64,000 nt of DNA from Actinoplanes xinjiangensis (GTDB lineage: Bacteria; Actinomycetota; Actinomycetes; Mycobacteriales; Micromonosporaceae). Each line of letters starts with the position of its first letter. The stretch's first letter is position 1. This document shows, piece after piece, positions 45,924 to 55,822 of the stretch. A model generated the notes under the pieces. It worked only from the letters and a program-made list of their open reading frames with translations, made no database searches and was not told where the DNA came from. A program made the position numbers and the translations under genes. The stretch spans positions 62,001 through 126,000 of the forward strand of contig NZ_QGGR01000002.1 in the NCBI RefSeq assembly GCF_003148685.1. The letters run 5' to 3'.

Positions 45924-46853
45924 TCATGCCAGCTTCTCCCCTGCTTCGATCCGCATGCCCCGCGCCCAATCGGTGGCGGACATCGGCTTCTTGCCGGCTG
46001 CCCGCACCTCGCCCAGGATCACCGGCGTCGTTGCCGTCCCTGCCAGCACCTGCTTACGCTCCACCAGAAGCTCCCCCGGGCGCAATCCGGCCGGCCCGTT
46101 CGCGATCGGCCGTACCGGGCCCAGCTTCAGCCGCTCGTCGCGCAGCGTCGTCCACGCACCCGGCGCCGGGGTGCACGCGCGGATCCGCCGGTCCACCGCG
46201 AACGACGGGTCGTCCCAGCGGATCCGGGCGTCCTCGGCCGACAGCTTCGGCGCGAACGTCACCCCGTCGTGCGGCTGCGGATGCGCCCGTGCGGTGCCCG
46301 CCTCGATCGCGTCCAGCACCGCCACCAGCAGGCCCGCCCCGTCCACCGCCAGCCGCTCCAGCAAGTGACCCGACGTGTCGGTGAACCGGATCTGCTCGGT
46401 CAGCGTGCCGTAGACCGGGCCGGTGTCCAGCCCCGCCTCCAGCTCGAACACGCTCGCCCCGGTCACCTCGTCGCCGTGCAGCACCGCATGCTGCACCGGC
46501 GCGGCTCCCCGCCAGGCGGGGAGCAGGGAGAAGTGCAGGTTCACCCAGCCGTGCTTCGGGATCTCCAGCGCCGTCGGGGGGACCAGCGCGCCGTACGCCA
46601 CCACGGGCACACAGTCCGGCGCCAGCTCCCGCAGCCGGCCCTGGAACTCCGGGTCCCGCGGTTTCTCGGGAGTCAGCACCTCGATGCCGCGCTCGTCGGC
46701 CCACTCCCCCACGGGCGACCGGACCAGGCGGCGGCCCCGGCCCGCCGGAGCGTCCGGGCGGGTCACCACGGCCACCAGCTCATGACCGGAGGCGGCGATC
46801 GCGTCCAGGCTCGGCACGGCGACGGCCGGGGTGCCGGCGAAGATCAGGCGCAT
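45924..46853 (-). CDS. fmt: Methionyl-tRNA formyltransferase
   Basis: A 309-residue enzyme that formylates initiator t[19 protein letters not shown] at the N-terminus and the formyl-THF site [17 protein letters not shown] are intact, followed by the C-terminal OB-like domain. ATG 46853 follows def by 4 bases; a longer frame to 46943 overlaps def and is rejected. Confidence 0.97.
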   Translation of the reverse strand: MRLIFAGTPAVAVPSLDAIAASGHELVAVVTRPDAPAGRGRRLVRSPVGEWADERGIEVLTPEKPRDPEFQGRLRELAPDCVPVVAYGALVPPTALEIPKHGWVNLHFSLLPAWRGAAPVQHAVLHGDEVTGASVFELEAGLDTGPVYGTLTEQIRFTDTSGHLLERLAVDGAGLLVAVLDAIEAGTARAHPQPHDGVTFAPKLSAEDARIRWDDPSFAVDRRIRACTPAPGAWTTLRDERLKLGPVRPIANGPAGLRPGELLVERKQVLAGTATTPVILGEVRAAGKKPMSATDWARGMRIEAGEKLA

Positions 46854-46857
46854 CGGA

Positions 46858-47430
46858 TCACCGGCCCGGACTGAAGAGACCCGACCCGAAGACACTCCGG
46901 CCGTGCGGGCTCTCCTTGATCGTCGGGGGCTTACCCGCGTCATACCACTCCGCGGACCGGATCTGCTTCATCGCGTCCTTACGGGACGCGGTGTCCAGCC
47001 GGTCCAGGAAGAGCACCCCGTCGAGGTGGTCGGTCTCGTGCTGCACGCAGCGGGCCATCAGACCGGTGCCGACCAGCTGAACCGGGTCGCCGAACTCGTT
47101 GAACCCGTTGGCCACCACGTTCTGCCGGCGTTTCGTGTCGATGTAGATGCCCGGGATGGAGAGGCAGCCCTCCGGCCCGTCCTGCTCCTCCTCGTCGGGG
47201 AAGGACAGCACCGGATTGACGATGTGCCCGACCACGTCATCCACGTCGAAGGTGAACACCCGAAGACCGACACCGAGCTGCGGGGCGGCCAGACCGGCAC
47301 CACCCTCGTCCTGCATCGTCTCGATCAGATCCTTCACCAGCTTGCGCAGTTCCTTGTCGAAATCCACGACGGGGTCGGCCGGCGTACGCAGCACCGGATC
47401 ACCGAAGAGACGGATGGGCTGAACGGTCAC
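46858..47430 (-). CDS. def: Peptide deformylase
   Basis: A 190-residue metalloenzyme that removes the N-terminal formyl group. The three motifs are complete: [17 protein letters not shown] and [12 protein letters not shown] 47430 has AGGAG 9 bases upstream. def-fmt-rsmB form an operon. Confidence 0.97.
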   Translation of the reverse strand: MTVQPIRLFGDPVLRTPADPVVDFDKELRKLVKDLIETMQDEGGAGLAAPQLGVGLRVFTFDVDDVVGHIVNPVLSFPDEEEQDGPEGCLSIPGIYIDTKRRQNVVANGFNEFGDPVQLVGTGLMARCVQHETDHLDGVLFLDRLDTASRKDAMKQIRSAEWYDAGKPPTIKESPHGRSVFGSGLFSPGR

Positions 47431-47594
47431 GCGGAGAGACTCCTGACTCTGGTGGGCAGCACCTGACCAGTCTACGGAGTGACGCGCGCAACGCCGTGGG
47501 TGACAGCAGCCAAGCGGCCCCCTCCCCACCAAGGACATCGACCACCGGCACCGCGCCGGCCTGCTCCCCGCGCACCCCGGCACCCCCCGATCTC

Positions 47595-47713
47595 CCCGGC
47601 TGGCTCCCACCGCTGTCTCACAGGCCTCGAAACAGCGCTGGGGACCAGCCGGGAAGATCCAGCTGGCTGCCACCGCTGTCTCAGTGAGGCTGAGACAGCG
47701 GTGAGGACCAGCC
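47595..47713. repeat. Two related long hairpins (REP-like) between priA and def
   Basis: Hairpin 1 spans 47595-47653 with arms CCCGGCTGG/CCAGCCGGG and inner CGCTGT/ACAGCG. Hairpin 2 has perfect 13-base arms CACCGCTGTCTCA (47671-47683) and TGAGACAGCGGTG (47691-47703). The two are also direct repeats about 63 bases apart. They lie in a 487-base gap (47431-47917) that otherwise shows no gene; they may end priA transcription or be a dispersed palindromic repeat. Confidence 0.75.
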
Positions 47714-47917
47714 GGGCGTGTGCCCGTTGCCGGGCTGTCCTGACCAGCAAATACGGAAGCGGACGAAGAGAACGGCACGCGAAAAAGCGGAACAAGCGGA
47801 ACCGGTCAGACGGAAGCGCCGGCTGGAACCAGTGGAGCGGGAGCAGCTGGAAGCGCCCGAGCGGGATGGGCGGGCGGGTGGAAGGAAGAGGCGGGCGGCG
47901 AGAAGAGGCAGGCGCGG

Positions 47918-50263
47918 TCAGAAGAGGTCGGCGGGGTCGACCTGGATGCGGACCGGTAGGGCGGCCTTGCGGGCACTGCGAACCCCCGCTGCCTCGTGCA
48001 GGGCGTGTGCCAGGTCGGCGGCCCGGGAACGGGTGACGCGCAGCAGCATCCGTTCCTGTTCGTCGGTGGCCGGGACCGGTCCGAGTACCTCGGCGCCGGC
48101 GGGCAGGTGGGCCAGCGACAGCAGCTCGGCCACCGCGGTCGCCTGCCCGGTGACGCTGGCCATCCGGGCTGCCGGGGGGAATCCGAGGTCACGCCGCTCG
48201 GCCAGTTCCCGTGCCGCGAACCAACCCGGATCCCAGCGCAGCAACGCCTGCACCGGGGCCAGCGATCCGTCGGCGACCACGACCACGCGCCCGCCCTCCT
48301 GTGCGGGCCGGGCCAGGGCCGCCGCGTTCAGCCAGCGGCGCATCGTCTCCTCGGCGGCCCGCAGGTCGGCACGGCTCAGCAGCGCCCAGGTGTCGAGCAG
48401 CAGCACCGCACCGAACCCGCCCTCGGCCAGCGGCTCGGCTCCCGGTGTGGACACCACGACGGCCGCCTCGGCGGGCACATCGGTCAGCACCTGTTCCCGC
48501 CCGGACGTCCGCACCGGGAACCCCGGAAACGCCCGGCCCAACTCCTCGGCGGTCCGTTTGGCACCGATCACGGATGCCCGCAGACGGCGCTCCTGACAGT
48601 TCGGGCACTGGTAGTCGGCCGACCCACGCCCACACCAGTGGCAGACCGGGACGTCCCGCGCACCGTGCAGCCCGAGCGGCCCGGAACAGTGCGGGCAGCG
48701 GGCCGGAGTACGGCATTCGGCGCAGGCCACCGACGGCAGGTAGCCCCGCCGCGGGACCTGCACCAGCACGGGGGCTCCCGCCTGCAACGCCTGTTTGGCG
48801 GCCTGCCAGGCCACGCTGGGCAGCCGGGCCACGACCGCGGCCGAATCACGCTCCAGCTGGAAGTCGTCACCGGTCGGCGTGATCGCCGGCGACCGGCGCC
48901 GCAGCACCGCACGGTCGGCGGCGATCTCCCGCGCCCAGCCGGTCTCGAGCAGCAACTGCCCCTCACCGGTACGCGCGAACCCGCCCACCAGCGCCGCACA
49001 GTCCGCCAGCCGCGCCCGGGTAAGCAGCACGTCCCGCGCGTGCGGGTAGGGCGCCCGCGGCTCGGCGTGCAGATCGTCGCCGTCGTCCCAGATGACCACC
49101 AGCCCGAGATCGGGAACCGGCGCCCACATCGCCGCCCGTGTCCCCACCACCACCGGCACCTGGCCGCGAACCGCCGCCAGGAACCGCCGATAGCGCTCGG
49201 ACGGGCCGAGAGCCGCGTTGAGTGCCACGTGCCGCCCCTCGCCCAGCACTCCGGCCAGGGCCCGGTCGACCCGGTCGAGATCACGCGCGTCGGCGACGAC
49301 GATCACCACTCCGCGCCCCGCCCGCACGGTGGCCGCGGCCGCCTCCGCGATCCGCGCCGGCCAGTCCTCACCCGGCAGCGCCGACCAGACGGCCCGGGCC
49401 GGCCGCGCATCCTGGAGTGCCCTCAAATAGGCGGGCCCGGTCGCGTAGGAGTCCCATCCACCGGCCACCGGCTCCCGAAATCCGGAACTCCCCCAACGGC
49501 TCCCATCCCCCGGAAGGGGCCCAGCCGCTGGACGGGCTGCCGCAACCTGGGAAGTCCCGGCCGATGGAAGTGCTCCCGCGCCCAGAGGGCCTCCTGCAAC
49601 CTGGGAGATCCCGGCCGATGGAAGGGCTTCGGCACCCAGAGAGGCTGCTGCAACCTGGGAAGCCCCGGCCCCAGAAGGGGCGCCGGCGTCCTGAGAGGCT
49701 CCTGCCCCTGGATGGGATTCGACCTCCGGGGCGACTCCTGCCTGCGGAAGCGCACGCTCCGCCTCCGACGGCAACGCGGATCCCGTCTCGGTGACCGGTG
49801 GCGACGCGGTTGCCGTCTCGGTGAGGTCAGGACCTGTTTCCCCCGGGGCACTCGCCGCCTCCGGCGGGGACGTCGCGGCCTGGGACTCGACGCGGGCGTG
49901 CCGGGGTGGCACCGCGAGCCGGAGCACGTCGGCGAGATTGCCCGCATAGCGGTCGGCGACCGCGCGGGCCAGGCGGGCGATCTCGGGGTCGAGAACCCGC
50001 TCGGGCGAGACCACCTTCTCCAGGTAGGCCAGCTTGCCGGCGTGGTCGGAGGACTCGACCCGGGCCAGCAGGAACCCGCCGACCTGCTGGCCGGCGAACC
50101 GGACCTTGACCCGGACCCCCGGCTGCGCCGCCTCGTCGTCAGCCGTGGAGACCAGATAGTCGAACGGCCGGTCGAGGTGGGCGAGTGGCATGTCCACACA
50201 GACCCGCGCGACGGGCAGCCGCTCGGCCGGCTCCCGCTCGCTGCGCGTCCTCTTGATCCCCAT
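47918..50263 (-). CDS. priA: Primosomal protein N' (PriA), actinobacterial type without helicase motifs
   Basis: A 781-residue PriA. The N-terminal DNA 3'-end-binding domain (VARVCVDMPLAHLDRPFDYLV) and four zinc-binding pairs (CAEC, CPHC, CHWC, CPNC, residues 510-555) are intact. Walker A is missing, and the position of the DEEH box reads WDDGDDLH, so helicase activity is not expected; this loss is typical of actinobacterial PriA. Residues 188-254 are an 18-residue tandem repeat of Ala/Gly/Ser encoded by a 54-base DNA repeat. ATG 50263 was chosen over GTG 50284. Confidence 0.93.
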   Translation of the reverse strand: MGIKRTRSEREPAERLPVARVCVDMPLAHLDRPFDYLVSTADDEAAQPGVRVKVRFAGQQVGGFLLARVESSDHAGKLAYLEKVVSPERVLDPEIARLARAVADRYAGNLADVLRLAVPPRHARVESQAATSPPEAASAPGETGPDLTETATASPPVTETGSALPSEAERALPQAGVAPEVESHPGAGASQDAGAPSGAGASQVAAASLGAEALPSAGISQVAGGPLGAGALPSAGTSQVAAARPAAGPLPGDGSRWGSSGFREPVAGGWDSYATGPAYLRALQDARPARAVWSALPGEDWPARIAEAAAATVRAGRGVVIVVADARDLDRVDRALAGVLGEGRHVALNAALGPSERYRRFLAAVRGQVPVVVGTRAAMWAPVPDLGLVVIWDDGDDLHAEPRAPYPHARDVLLTRARLADCAALVGGFARTGEGQLLLETGWAREIAADRAVLRRRSPAITPTGDDFQLERDSAAVVARLPSVAWQAAKQALQAGAPVLVQVPRRGYLPSVACAECRTPARCPHCSGPLGLHGARDVPVCHWCGRGSADYQCPNCQERRLRASVIGAKRTAEELGRAFPGFPVRTSGREQVLTDVPAEAAVVVSTPGAEPLAEGGFGAVLLLDTWALLSRADLRAAEETMRRWLNAAALARPAQEGGRVVVVADGSLAPVQALLRWDPGWFAARELAERRDLGFPPAARMASVTGQATAVAELLSLAHLPAGAEVLGPVPATDEQERMLLRVTRSRAADLAHALHEAAGVRSARKAALPVRIQVDPADLF
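49543..49704. repeat. 54-base in-frame tandem repeat inside priA
   Basis: Units beginning CAACCTGGGA start at 49543, 49597 and 49651, about three copies with a partial one upstream. Each encodes an 18-residue PLGAGALPSAGTSQVAAA-type unit between the DNA-binding domain and the ATPase-like core. Confidence 0.85.
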
Positions 50264-50318
50264 CGTCGAACATTCTGCCCGCACCCCCCGACATTTCCGT
50301 TCGCCGCGGGCCCCGGGA

Positions 50319-50885
50319 TCAGTGGGTGAGGCAGGTCACCGTCTGGGCGTGCAGGTCGATCTCGACGATGTCCGGGAAGCGGAGGTCGGCCCAGAAGCGG
50401 GCCGGATCGGTGGCCAGCTGGTAGCGGCTGGCCATCCACACCGTCGGGGCCAGGCCGTGGGTGCCGATGACGAGGGTGCGGTTCTGTTCGGCGGCGGCGG
50501 CCGCGTGGCGTACCACCGCGGCGTCGAACCGCTCGATGACCTGGTCGCGCGGCTCCCACCCGTCGGGGCACTCGCCTCGCGCATAGGCCTGTGCGGCCGA
50601 GTGGTAGCCCTTCTCGTCGGTGAACCAGACATGCGGCCGGTGCACCTCGGCCAGGCCCGCGTCGCGGACCACCCGCTGGGCGCCGGCGATCTCCTGCATG
50701 GTCTGCGCGGCCTTCGGTTCGGTGCTGGCCACGTAGTAGGCCGGATGGCAGACGTGCAGCCGCATCAGGCGGGCCGCGACCCGGCTCTCCTGTGCCAGCT
50801 GCCACTGCTCCGACGGCACGTCCGGATCGACGGTCGGCATCGCATGCCGGACCACGATCACCCGCTCGCCTTGAACACCCGTCAT
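50319..50885 (-). CDS. Histidine phosphatase-superfamily protein
   Basis: A 188-residue protein with the RHG-type motif VVRHAMPT (H14 as phospho-acceptor) and the second active-site His in VIGTHGL. The phosphoglycerate-mutase-like fold is recognised by these and by the spaced helices; substrate unknown. ATG 50885 chosen; a GTG/ATG further upstream (50936) is possible. It lies between metK and priA. Confidence 0.82.
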   Translation of the reverse strand: MTGVQGERVIVVRHAMPTVDPDVPSEQWQLAQESRVAARLMRLHVCHPAYYVASTEPKAAQTMQEIAGAQRVVRDAGLAEVHRPHVWFTDEKGYHSAAQAYARGECPDGWEPRDQVIERFDAAVVRHAAAAAEQNRTLVIGTHGLAPTVWMASRYQLATDPARFWADLRFPDIVEIDLHAQTVTCLTH

Positions 50886-50987
50886 CACGGAAGCGTAAGC
50901 GCCTTCACCACCCCTGACTGTCATGCGAACGAACACGCAATTCAGGCGTCACAAGTTCACTACCCGGCACAGTTCCCACCGGAGACG

Positions 50988-51023
50988 CGAAACGCCCACC
51001 CCCGGTCGGGGGCGGGCGTTTCG
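50988..51023. terminator. Terminator after metK
   Basis: A 16-base stem with one mismatch (CGAAACGCCC... and complement), loop GGTC, 12 bases past the metK stop. Confidence 0.88.
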
Positions 51024-51034
51024 TCGATCAGCGG

Positions 51035-52225
51035 TCAGGAAGCGGCGTTCTTCAGGTCGGCGGCACGGTCGGTGCTCTCCCACTTGAGGTCCGGCAGCTC
51101 GCGGCCGAAGTGGCCGTACGCGGCGGTCTGCTGGTAGATCGGGCGCAGCAGGTCGAGGTCGCGGATGATCGCGGCGGGGCGCAGGTCGAAGACCTCGCCG
51201 ATGGCCTTCTCGATCCGCTCGACCGGCACGTTCTCGGTGCCGAACGTCTCGACGAACAGGCTGACCGGGTGCGCCTTGCCGATGGCGTAGGCGACCTGGA
51301 CCTCGCAGCGCTCGGCGAGTCCGGCGGCGACGACGTTCTTGGCGACCCAGCGCGTCGCGTACGCCGCGGAACGGTCGACCTTGGACGGGTCCTTGCCGGA
51401 GAACGCGCCGCCACCGTGCCGGGAGTAGCCGCCGTAGGTGTCGACGATGATCTTGCGGCCGGTGAGGCCGGCGTCGCCCATCGGGCCGCCGATCTCGAAG
51501 CGGCCGGTCGGGTTGACCAGGAGCCGGTAGCCCTCGGTGTCGATGCCGAGGCCCTCCAGCTCGGGGGCGATGACGTGCTCGCGGACGTCCGGCGTGAGCA
51601 GCGACTCGAGCGAGATGTCGGCGGCGTGCTGCGACGAGACGACGACCGTGCCGAGGCGGACGGGGCGGAGCCCGTCGTACTCGATGGTGACCTGGGTCTT
51701 GCCGTCGGGGCGCAGGTAGGGGATCGTGCCGTCCTTGCGCGCGGTGGACAGGCGGCGGGCCAGCCGGTGGGCGAGCGCGATCGGCAGCGGCATCAGCTCG
51801 GGGGTCTCCGAGCAGGCGAAGCCGAACATCATGCCCTGGTCACCGGCGCCCTGGCTGTCCAGCGAGTCGCCGGCCTCACCCTCGCGCTCCTCGATGGCGG
51901 TGTCGACACCCTGCGCGATGTCCGGCGACTGGGAGCCGATGGACACGCTGACGCCGCAGGAGGCGCCGTCGAAGCCCTTCTTCGAGGAGTCGTAACCGAT
52001 CCGCAGGATCGTGTCGCGAACGATGCTGGGGATGTCGGCGTAGGCCTGCGTGGTGACCTCACCCGCCACGTGCACCTGGCCGGTGGTGATCAGGGTCTCC
52101 ACCGCGACGCGGCTACGCGGGTCCTGGGCGAGCAGGGCGTCGAGAATCCCGTCGCTGATCTGGTCAGCGATCTTGTCCGGGTGGCCTTCCGTGACCGACT
52201 CGGAGGTGAACAGGCGGCGTGCCAC
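51035..52225 (-). CDS. metK: S-adenosylmethionine synthetase
   Basis: A 396-residue enzyme making SAM from methionine and ATP. Motifs: [27 protein letters not shown] and the P-loop-like [16 protein letters not shown]. The 45-base gap to coaBC is too short for a SAM riboswitch. Confidence 0.98.
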   Translation of the reverse strand: MARRLFTSESVTEGHPDKIADQISDGILDALLAQDPRSRVAVETLITTGQVHVAGEVTTQAYADIPSIVRDTILRIGYDSSKKGFDGASCGVSVSIGSQSPDIAQGVDTAIEEREGEAGDSLDSQGAGDQGMMFGFACSETPELMPLPIALAHRLARRLSTARKDGTIPYLRPDGKTQVTIEYDGLRPVRLGTVVVSSQHAADISLESLLTPDVREHVIAPELEGLGIDTEGYRLLVNPTGRFEIGGPMGDAGLTGRKIIVDTYGGYSRHGGGAFSGKDPSKVDRSAAYATRWVAKNVVAAGLAERCEVQVAYAIGKAHPVSLFVETFGTENVPVERIEKAIGEVFDLRPAAIIRDLDLLRPIYQQTAAYGHFGRELPDLKWESTDRAADLKNAAS

Positions 52226-52270
52226 GGTGCTCCTCAGATTTGTCGAATGAAACGTAACGCGGAAGTGTAG

Positions 52271-53488
52271 TCAGGGTCGCCGAGCGTCCCGGACCTGGGC
52301 TTCCAGGCGACTGGCCACTTGATCGAAAATCATATCGGCCACATCGTCTTTCGGTAGTTCCCCGTACGTGGCGGTGAAGCCGTCCGCCCCCAGAAGGGTA
52401 ACGGTGTTGCGGTCCTGTCCGAAAACCCTGTCGACCCCGACCTCATTGACGACGATCAGGTCGGCACGCTTGCGGACCAGCTTGCCGCGGGCGTTCTCCA
52501 GAGCGTCGTGGGTCTCGGCGGCGAAGGCCACGAGGACCTGGCCGGGGCGCTTGGCGGCACCCAGTTCGGCGGCGATGTCCGGGTTGGTGACCAGGGTGAT
52601 CGGTCCGGGCGTACCGTCGTCGGTCTTCTTGATCTTCTGCTCGGCGACCGATGCCGGGCGGAAGTCGGCGGGTGCGGCCGCCATCACGACGACGTCGGCC
52701 GAGGCGGCCGCCTCCACGGTGGCCTTGCGCAGCTCCTCGGTGGTGCCGACCCGCACGATGTCCGCCCCGGCGGGATCGGGCAGCGACACGTTCGCCGAGA
52801 CGAGTGTCACCCGGGCGCCGCGGGCCACCGCGGACCGGGCGAGCGCGTAACCCTGTTTGCCGGAGGAGCGGTTTCCCAGGAAGCGGACCGGGTCGAGCGG
52901 CTCCCGCGTGCCGCCCGCGGTGACCACCACGTGCCGGCCGGCCAGATCGAGATCAAGACCCCGGCGGAGTACGCGCACCGCGGTCTCGAAGATCGCCGAC
53001 GGGTCGGGCAGCCGGCCCTTGCCGGTGTCCTTACCGGTCAGGCGCCCGACGGCGGGCTCGATCACGACCGCCCCGCGGGACCGCAGTGTCGCCACGTTGG
53101 CCCGGGTGGCCGGGTTCTCCCACATCTCGGTGTGCATGGCCGGCGCGTAGACGATCGGGCACGTGGCCGTGAGCAGGGTGTTGGTGAGCAGGTCGTCGGC
53201 GATGCCGTGGGCGGCCTTCGCCAGCAGATCGGCGGTGGCCGGTGCGACCACGACCAGGTCGGCGGCCCGGCCGATCCGCACGTGCGGCACCTCGTGCACG
53301 TCATCCCAGACACCGGTCGCGACCGGCCGTCCGGACAGCGCCGCCCAGGTGGGCTCGCCGACGAACTTCAGCGCCGAGTCGGTCGGGACGACCCGCACCG
53401 CGTGGCCGGACTCGGTGAACAGCCGCAGCAGTTCGCACGCCTTGTAGGCGGCGATCCCCCCGCCGACGCCCAGCACGATCTCGGTCAC
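52271..53488 (-). CDS. coaBC: Bifunctional phosphopantothenoylcysteine decarboxylase / phosphopantothenate-cysteine ligase
   Basis: A 405-residue CoA biosynthesis enzyme. The flavin-dependent CoaC half (1-180) has GGGIAAYKACELLR and APAMHTEMW; the CoaB half has VTAGGTREPLDPVRFLGNRS and the KIKK segment. GTG/ATG start near 53488 follows the rpoZ terminator. Confidence 0.96.
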   Translation of the reverse strand: MTEIVLGVGGGIAAYKACELLRLFTESGHAVRVVPTDSALKFVGEPTWAALSGRPVATGVWDDVHEVPHVRIGRAADLVVVAPATADLLAKAAHGIADDLLTNTLLTATCPIVYAPAMHTEMWENPATRANVATLRSRGAVVIEPAVGRLTGKDTGKGRLPDPSAIFETAVRVLRRGLDLDLAGRHVVVTAGGTREPLDPVRFLGNRSSGKQGYALARSAVARGARVTLVSANVSLPDPAGADIVRVGTTEELRKATVEAAASADVVVMAAAPADFRPASVAEQKIKKTDDGTPGPITLVTNPDIAAELGAAKRPGQVLVAFAAETHDALENARGKLVRKRADLIVVNEVGVDRVFGQDRNTVTLLGADGFTATYGELPKDDVADMIFDQVASRLEAQVRDARRP

Positions 53489-53527
53489 AGTTTCACCATC
53501 GGCACGGAATCCCCTTGGATAACAATT

Positions 53528-53559
53528 GATCCCGCGCCCATGATGCGGGACGCGGGATC
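53528..53559 (-). terminator. Terminator after rpoZ
   Basis: Perfect 9-base arms GATCCCGCG / CGCGGGATC with a 14-base internal loop, followed on the minus strand by AATTGTT, between rpoZ and coaBC. Confidence 0.7.
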
Positions 53560-53575
53560 AAAGGATCGGCTCAGA

Positions 53576-53839
53576 TCACGGGTTGTCGGTCGCCTCGGCG
53601 GTCAGCAGCCCGGCGTTGATCTCGCGCATCGCGATGGAGAGCGGCTTCTCCTGGGGAGTGGTCTCGACCAGCGGGCCGACATACTCCAGAAGGCCCTCAC
53701 CGAGCTGGCTGTAGTAGGCGTTGACCTGGCGGGCGCGCTTGGCCGCGAAGATCACCAGCGAGTACTTCGACGAGGTCTTGTCGAGCAGTTCGTCGATCGG
53801 CGGATTGGTGATGCCTTCGGGGTTCGCGATGGTTCCCAC
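53576..53839 (-). CDS. rpoZ: RNA polymerase omega subunit
   Basis: An 87-residue omega subunit ([31 protein letters not shown]), of normal length. It lies 11 bases after gmk, the usual gmk-rpoZ pairing. Confidence 0.97.
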   Translation of the reverse strand: MGTIANPEGITNPPIDELLDKTSSKYSLVIFAAKRARQVNAYYSQLGEGLLEYVGPLVETTPQEKPLSIAMREINAGLLTAEATDNP

Positions 53840-53850
53840 GTGGTGAATCC

Positions 53851-54444
53851 TTAATGCTCGTGTGCCAGGTATAACGAACCGAGCAATCCTACCAGCTCAT
53901 CAGCCGCACGTTCGACGAAGTCGTTCACGACGGTGACGTCGAACTCCGCCTCGGCCGCCAGCTCCTCGTCGGCGTGCGCGAGCCTGCGCTTGATCGTCTC
54001 CTCGTCGTCGGTCCCCCGGCCGATGAGGCGCCGCTGCAGCTCCTCCACGCTCGGTGGGGCCAGGAAGACCAGCTGGGCGGCCGGCATGGCGGCACGGACC
54101 TGCCGTGCGCCCTGGAGGTCGATCTTCAGCAAAACGGGCCGGCCCTGATGGAGCCAGCCCTCGACCTGTGCGCGGGGCGTCCCGTAGAGGTTGCCCGCGA
54201 ATTCCGCCCACTCCAGTAGCTGATTTCCGTCGATCAGTCGCTGGAACTCGGACCTCGTCACAAAGTGATAGTGCTCGCCGTCGGTCTCGTAGTCGCGTTT
54301 CTTGCGTGTTGTCACCGACACCGAGAGTTTGATCCACGGCGAGCGCAGCCGGATCAGCTCGATCACACTGTCCTTTCCGACCCCGGAAGGGCCGGAAAGA
54401 ACAGTGAGGCGGGCTGCCGGCTGCGCGTCGTCATCCATGCTCAC
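53851..54444 (-). CDS. gmk: Guanylate kinase
   Basis: A 197-residue GMP kinase with P-loop GPSGVGKDS, the GMP-binding [19 protein letters not shown] and ATP-lid region [16 protein letters not shown] 54444 fits AGGAA 6 bases upstream; ATG 54438 is the alternative. Confidence 0.97.
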   Translation of the reverse strand: MSMDDDAQPAARLTVLSGPSGVGKDSVIELIRLRSPWIKLSVSVTTRKKRDYETDGEHYHFVTRSEFQRLIDGNQLLEWAEFAGNLYGTPRAQVEGWLHQGRPVLLKIDLQGARQVRAAMPAAQLVFLAPPSVEELQRRLIGRGTDDEETIKRRLAHADEELAAEAEFDVTVVNDFVERAADELVGLLGSLYLAHEH

Positions 54445-54470
54445 GGCTCATTCCTACACGAGCCCGTGAG

Positions 54471-54788
54471 TCAGTTCGCAGCGAACTCCCCCAGGAGGGC
54501 CTTGCGCTGCTGCTCGCCGAGACCCCGGAGCCGGCGGCTCTCGGCGATCTTCAGCTTCTCCATGATCTGGGTCGCACGGATCTTGCCGATGCCCGGCAGC
54601 GCCTGAAGCACCGCCGAAACCTTCAGCTTGCCGACGACCTCGTCGCCTTCCGCGCGCTCGAGCACGGCGGCGAGGGTGGTCTTGCCGGACTTGAGCTGTT
54701 CCTTCAGCTCAGCCCGAGCCTTGCGAACTTCCGCGGCCTTCTCCAGCGCAGCAGCACGCTGTTCGGGGCTCAATGACGGGAGCGGCAC
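54471..54788 (-). CDS. mihF: Actinobacterial integration host factor
   Basis: A 105-residue nucleoid protein with the helix-two-turn-helix region VSAVLQALPGIGKIRATQIME that binds DNA without sequence preference. GTG start with GAGGAGA upstream. Position before gmk is conserved in actinobacteria. Confidence 0.96.
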   Translation of the reverse strand: MPLPSLSPEQRAAALEKAAEVRKARAELKEQLKSGKTTLAAVLERAEGDEVVGKLKVSAVLQALPGIGKIRATQIMEKLKIAESRRLRGLGEQQRKALLGEFAAN

Positions 54789-54876
54789 CAGTTCTCCTCA
54801 GGTCCCTGAGCGGCGGTAGTTCAATACCGGCGCTTCTGTGAAACGTGGTGTGCCATGGAACCGAAGGGGCATATGG

Positions 54877-54892
54877 TTCCCGGCGCCGGGAA
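54877..54892. terminator. Palindrome TTCCCGGCGCCGGGAA between pyrF and mihF
   Basis: A perfect 16-base palindrome in the 183-base gap between pyrF and mihF. It may be the pyrF terminator or an operator at the mihF promoter; no loop is left if fully paired, so a binding site is as likely. Confidence 0.4.
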
Positions 54893-54971
54893 AACTAGCG
54901 GTCAAACCGGGTTTCGGCAACGTGGGGGTACCCCCGCCCCGCCTCATCCGGAGCCTGATAAGCAGGCCGTT

Positions 54972-55802
54972 TCACCCGAGCGCGGCGCGCACGCCGGCCA
55001 GAACGCGGTCCGTCGCGGCCCGCAGATCGGCGATCTCCGGGCCCGCGGCGAGAACCTCGCGTGAGTACGACGGCAACACGTTGTGAAGGCTCTCACCGAA
55101 GACTGCTCGCAGGTCATCGGGTGTTCCGCCCTGCGCTCCGAGGCCCGGCGCGAGCATCGGGCCGTTGACCGCGGAGAGGTCGTGACCGGTCTCGCCGATC
55201 GTCGCGCCGACCACGAGGCCGAGACTGCCGAGCGGCTTCACACCCGCGTTGACCTGCGAAATCTCATCGATCACCGTTTGCGCGACGGTCTTTCCGGACG
55301 CCGTGACGGCGTGCTGGACGGCCGGCCCCTCGGGGTTCGAGGTGAGCGCCAGGACGAAGACGCCGCCCCCGTGAGCGGCCGCCGATTCGAATGTCGGCCG
55401 CAGAGAACCGACTCCGAGGTAGGGACTCACAGTAATGGCGTCAGCACAGAGAGTGCTTGCGGGATTCAGGTACGCGTCGGCGTACGCGGCCATCGTCGAG
55501 CCGATGTCACCACGTTTCACATCGAGCAGGACAAGAGCACCGGCTTCTCGAGACTGTCGGATAGTTGACTCAAGAATCGCGACACCGCGTGACCCAAATC
55601 TCTCAAAAAAAGCCGACTGCGGCTTCAGAACAGCCACCCGATCGGCCAGTGCTTCGACGACCGTATGGGCGAAGCGTTCGAGGCCGGAGATGTCGTCGGG
55701 GAGGCCCCAGCGGGCCAGGAGCGAGGCGTGCGGATCGATCCCGACGCACAGCGGACCACGCTCTGCAACTACCGCGTGCAGTCGTTCGCCGAAGGTTTCC
55801 AT
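54972..55802 (-). CDS. pyrF: Orotidine-5'-phosphate decarboxylase (actinobacterial type)
   Basis: A 276-residue OMP decarboxylase of the longer PyrF subfamily, final step of UMP synthesis. The catalytic motif LLDVKRGDIGSTMAAYADAYL-type segment (DVKRGD) and phosphate loop are present. It starts 20 bases after bioA. Confidence 0.95.
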   Translation of the reverse strand: METFGERLHAVVAERGPLCVGIDPHASLLARWGLPDDISGLERFAHTVVEALADRVAVLKPQSAFFERFGSRGVAILESTIRQSREAGALVLLDVKRGDIGSTMAAYADAYLNPASTLCADAITVSPYLGVGSLRPTFESAAAHGGGVFVLALTSNPEGPAVQHAVTASGKTVAQTVIDEISQVNAGVKPLGSLGLVVGATIGETGHDLSAVNGPMLAPGLGAQGGTPDDLRAVFGESLHNVLPSYSREVLAAGPEIADLRAATDRVLAGVRAALG

Positions 55803-55822
55803 GGACTTCTCACTCTCCCGTG

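Noticed and set aside
47996..50329. 777-codon plus-strand frame opposite priA
   Set aside because: Antisense artefact; priA is supported by zinc motifs and N-terminal domain.
52226..52270. SAM riboswitch before metK
   Set aside because: The gap is only 45 bases and has no matching structure.
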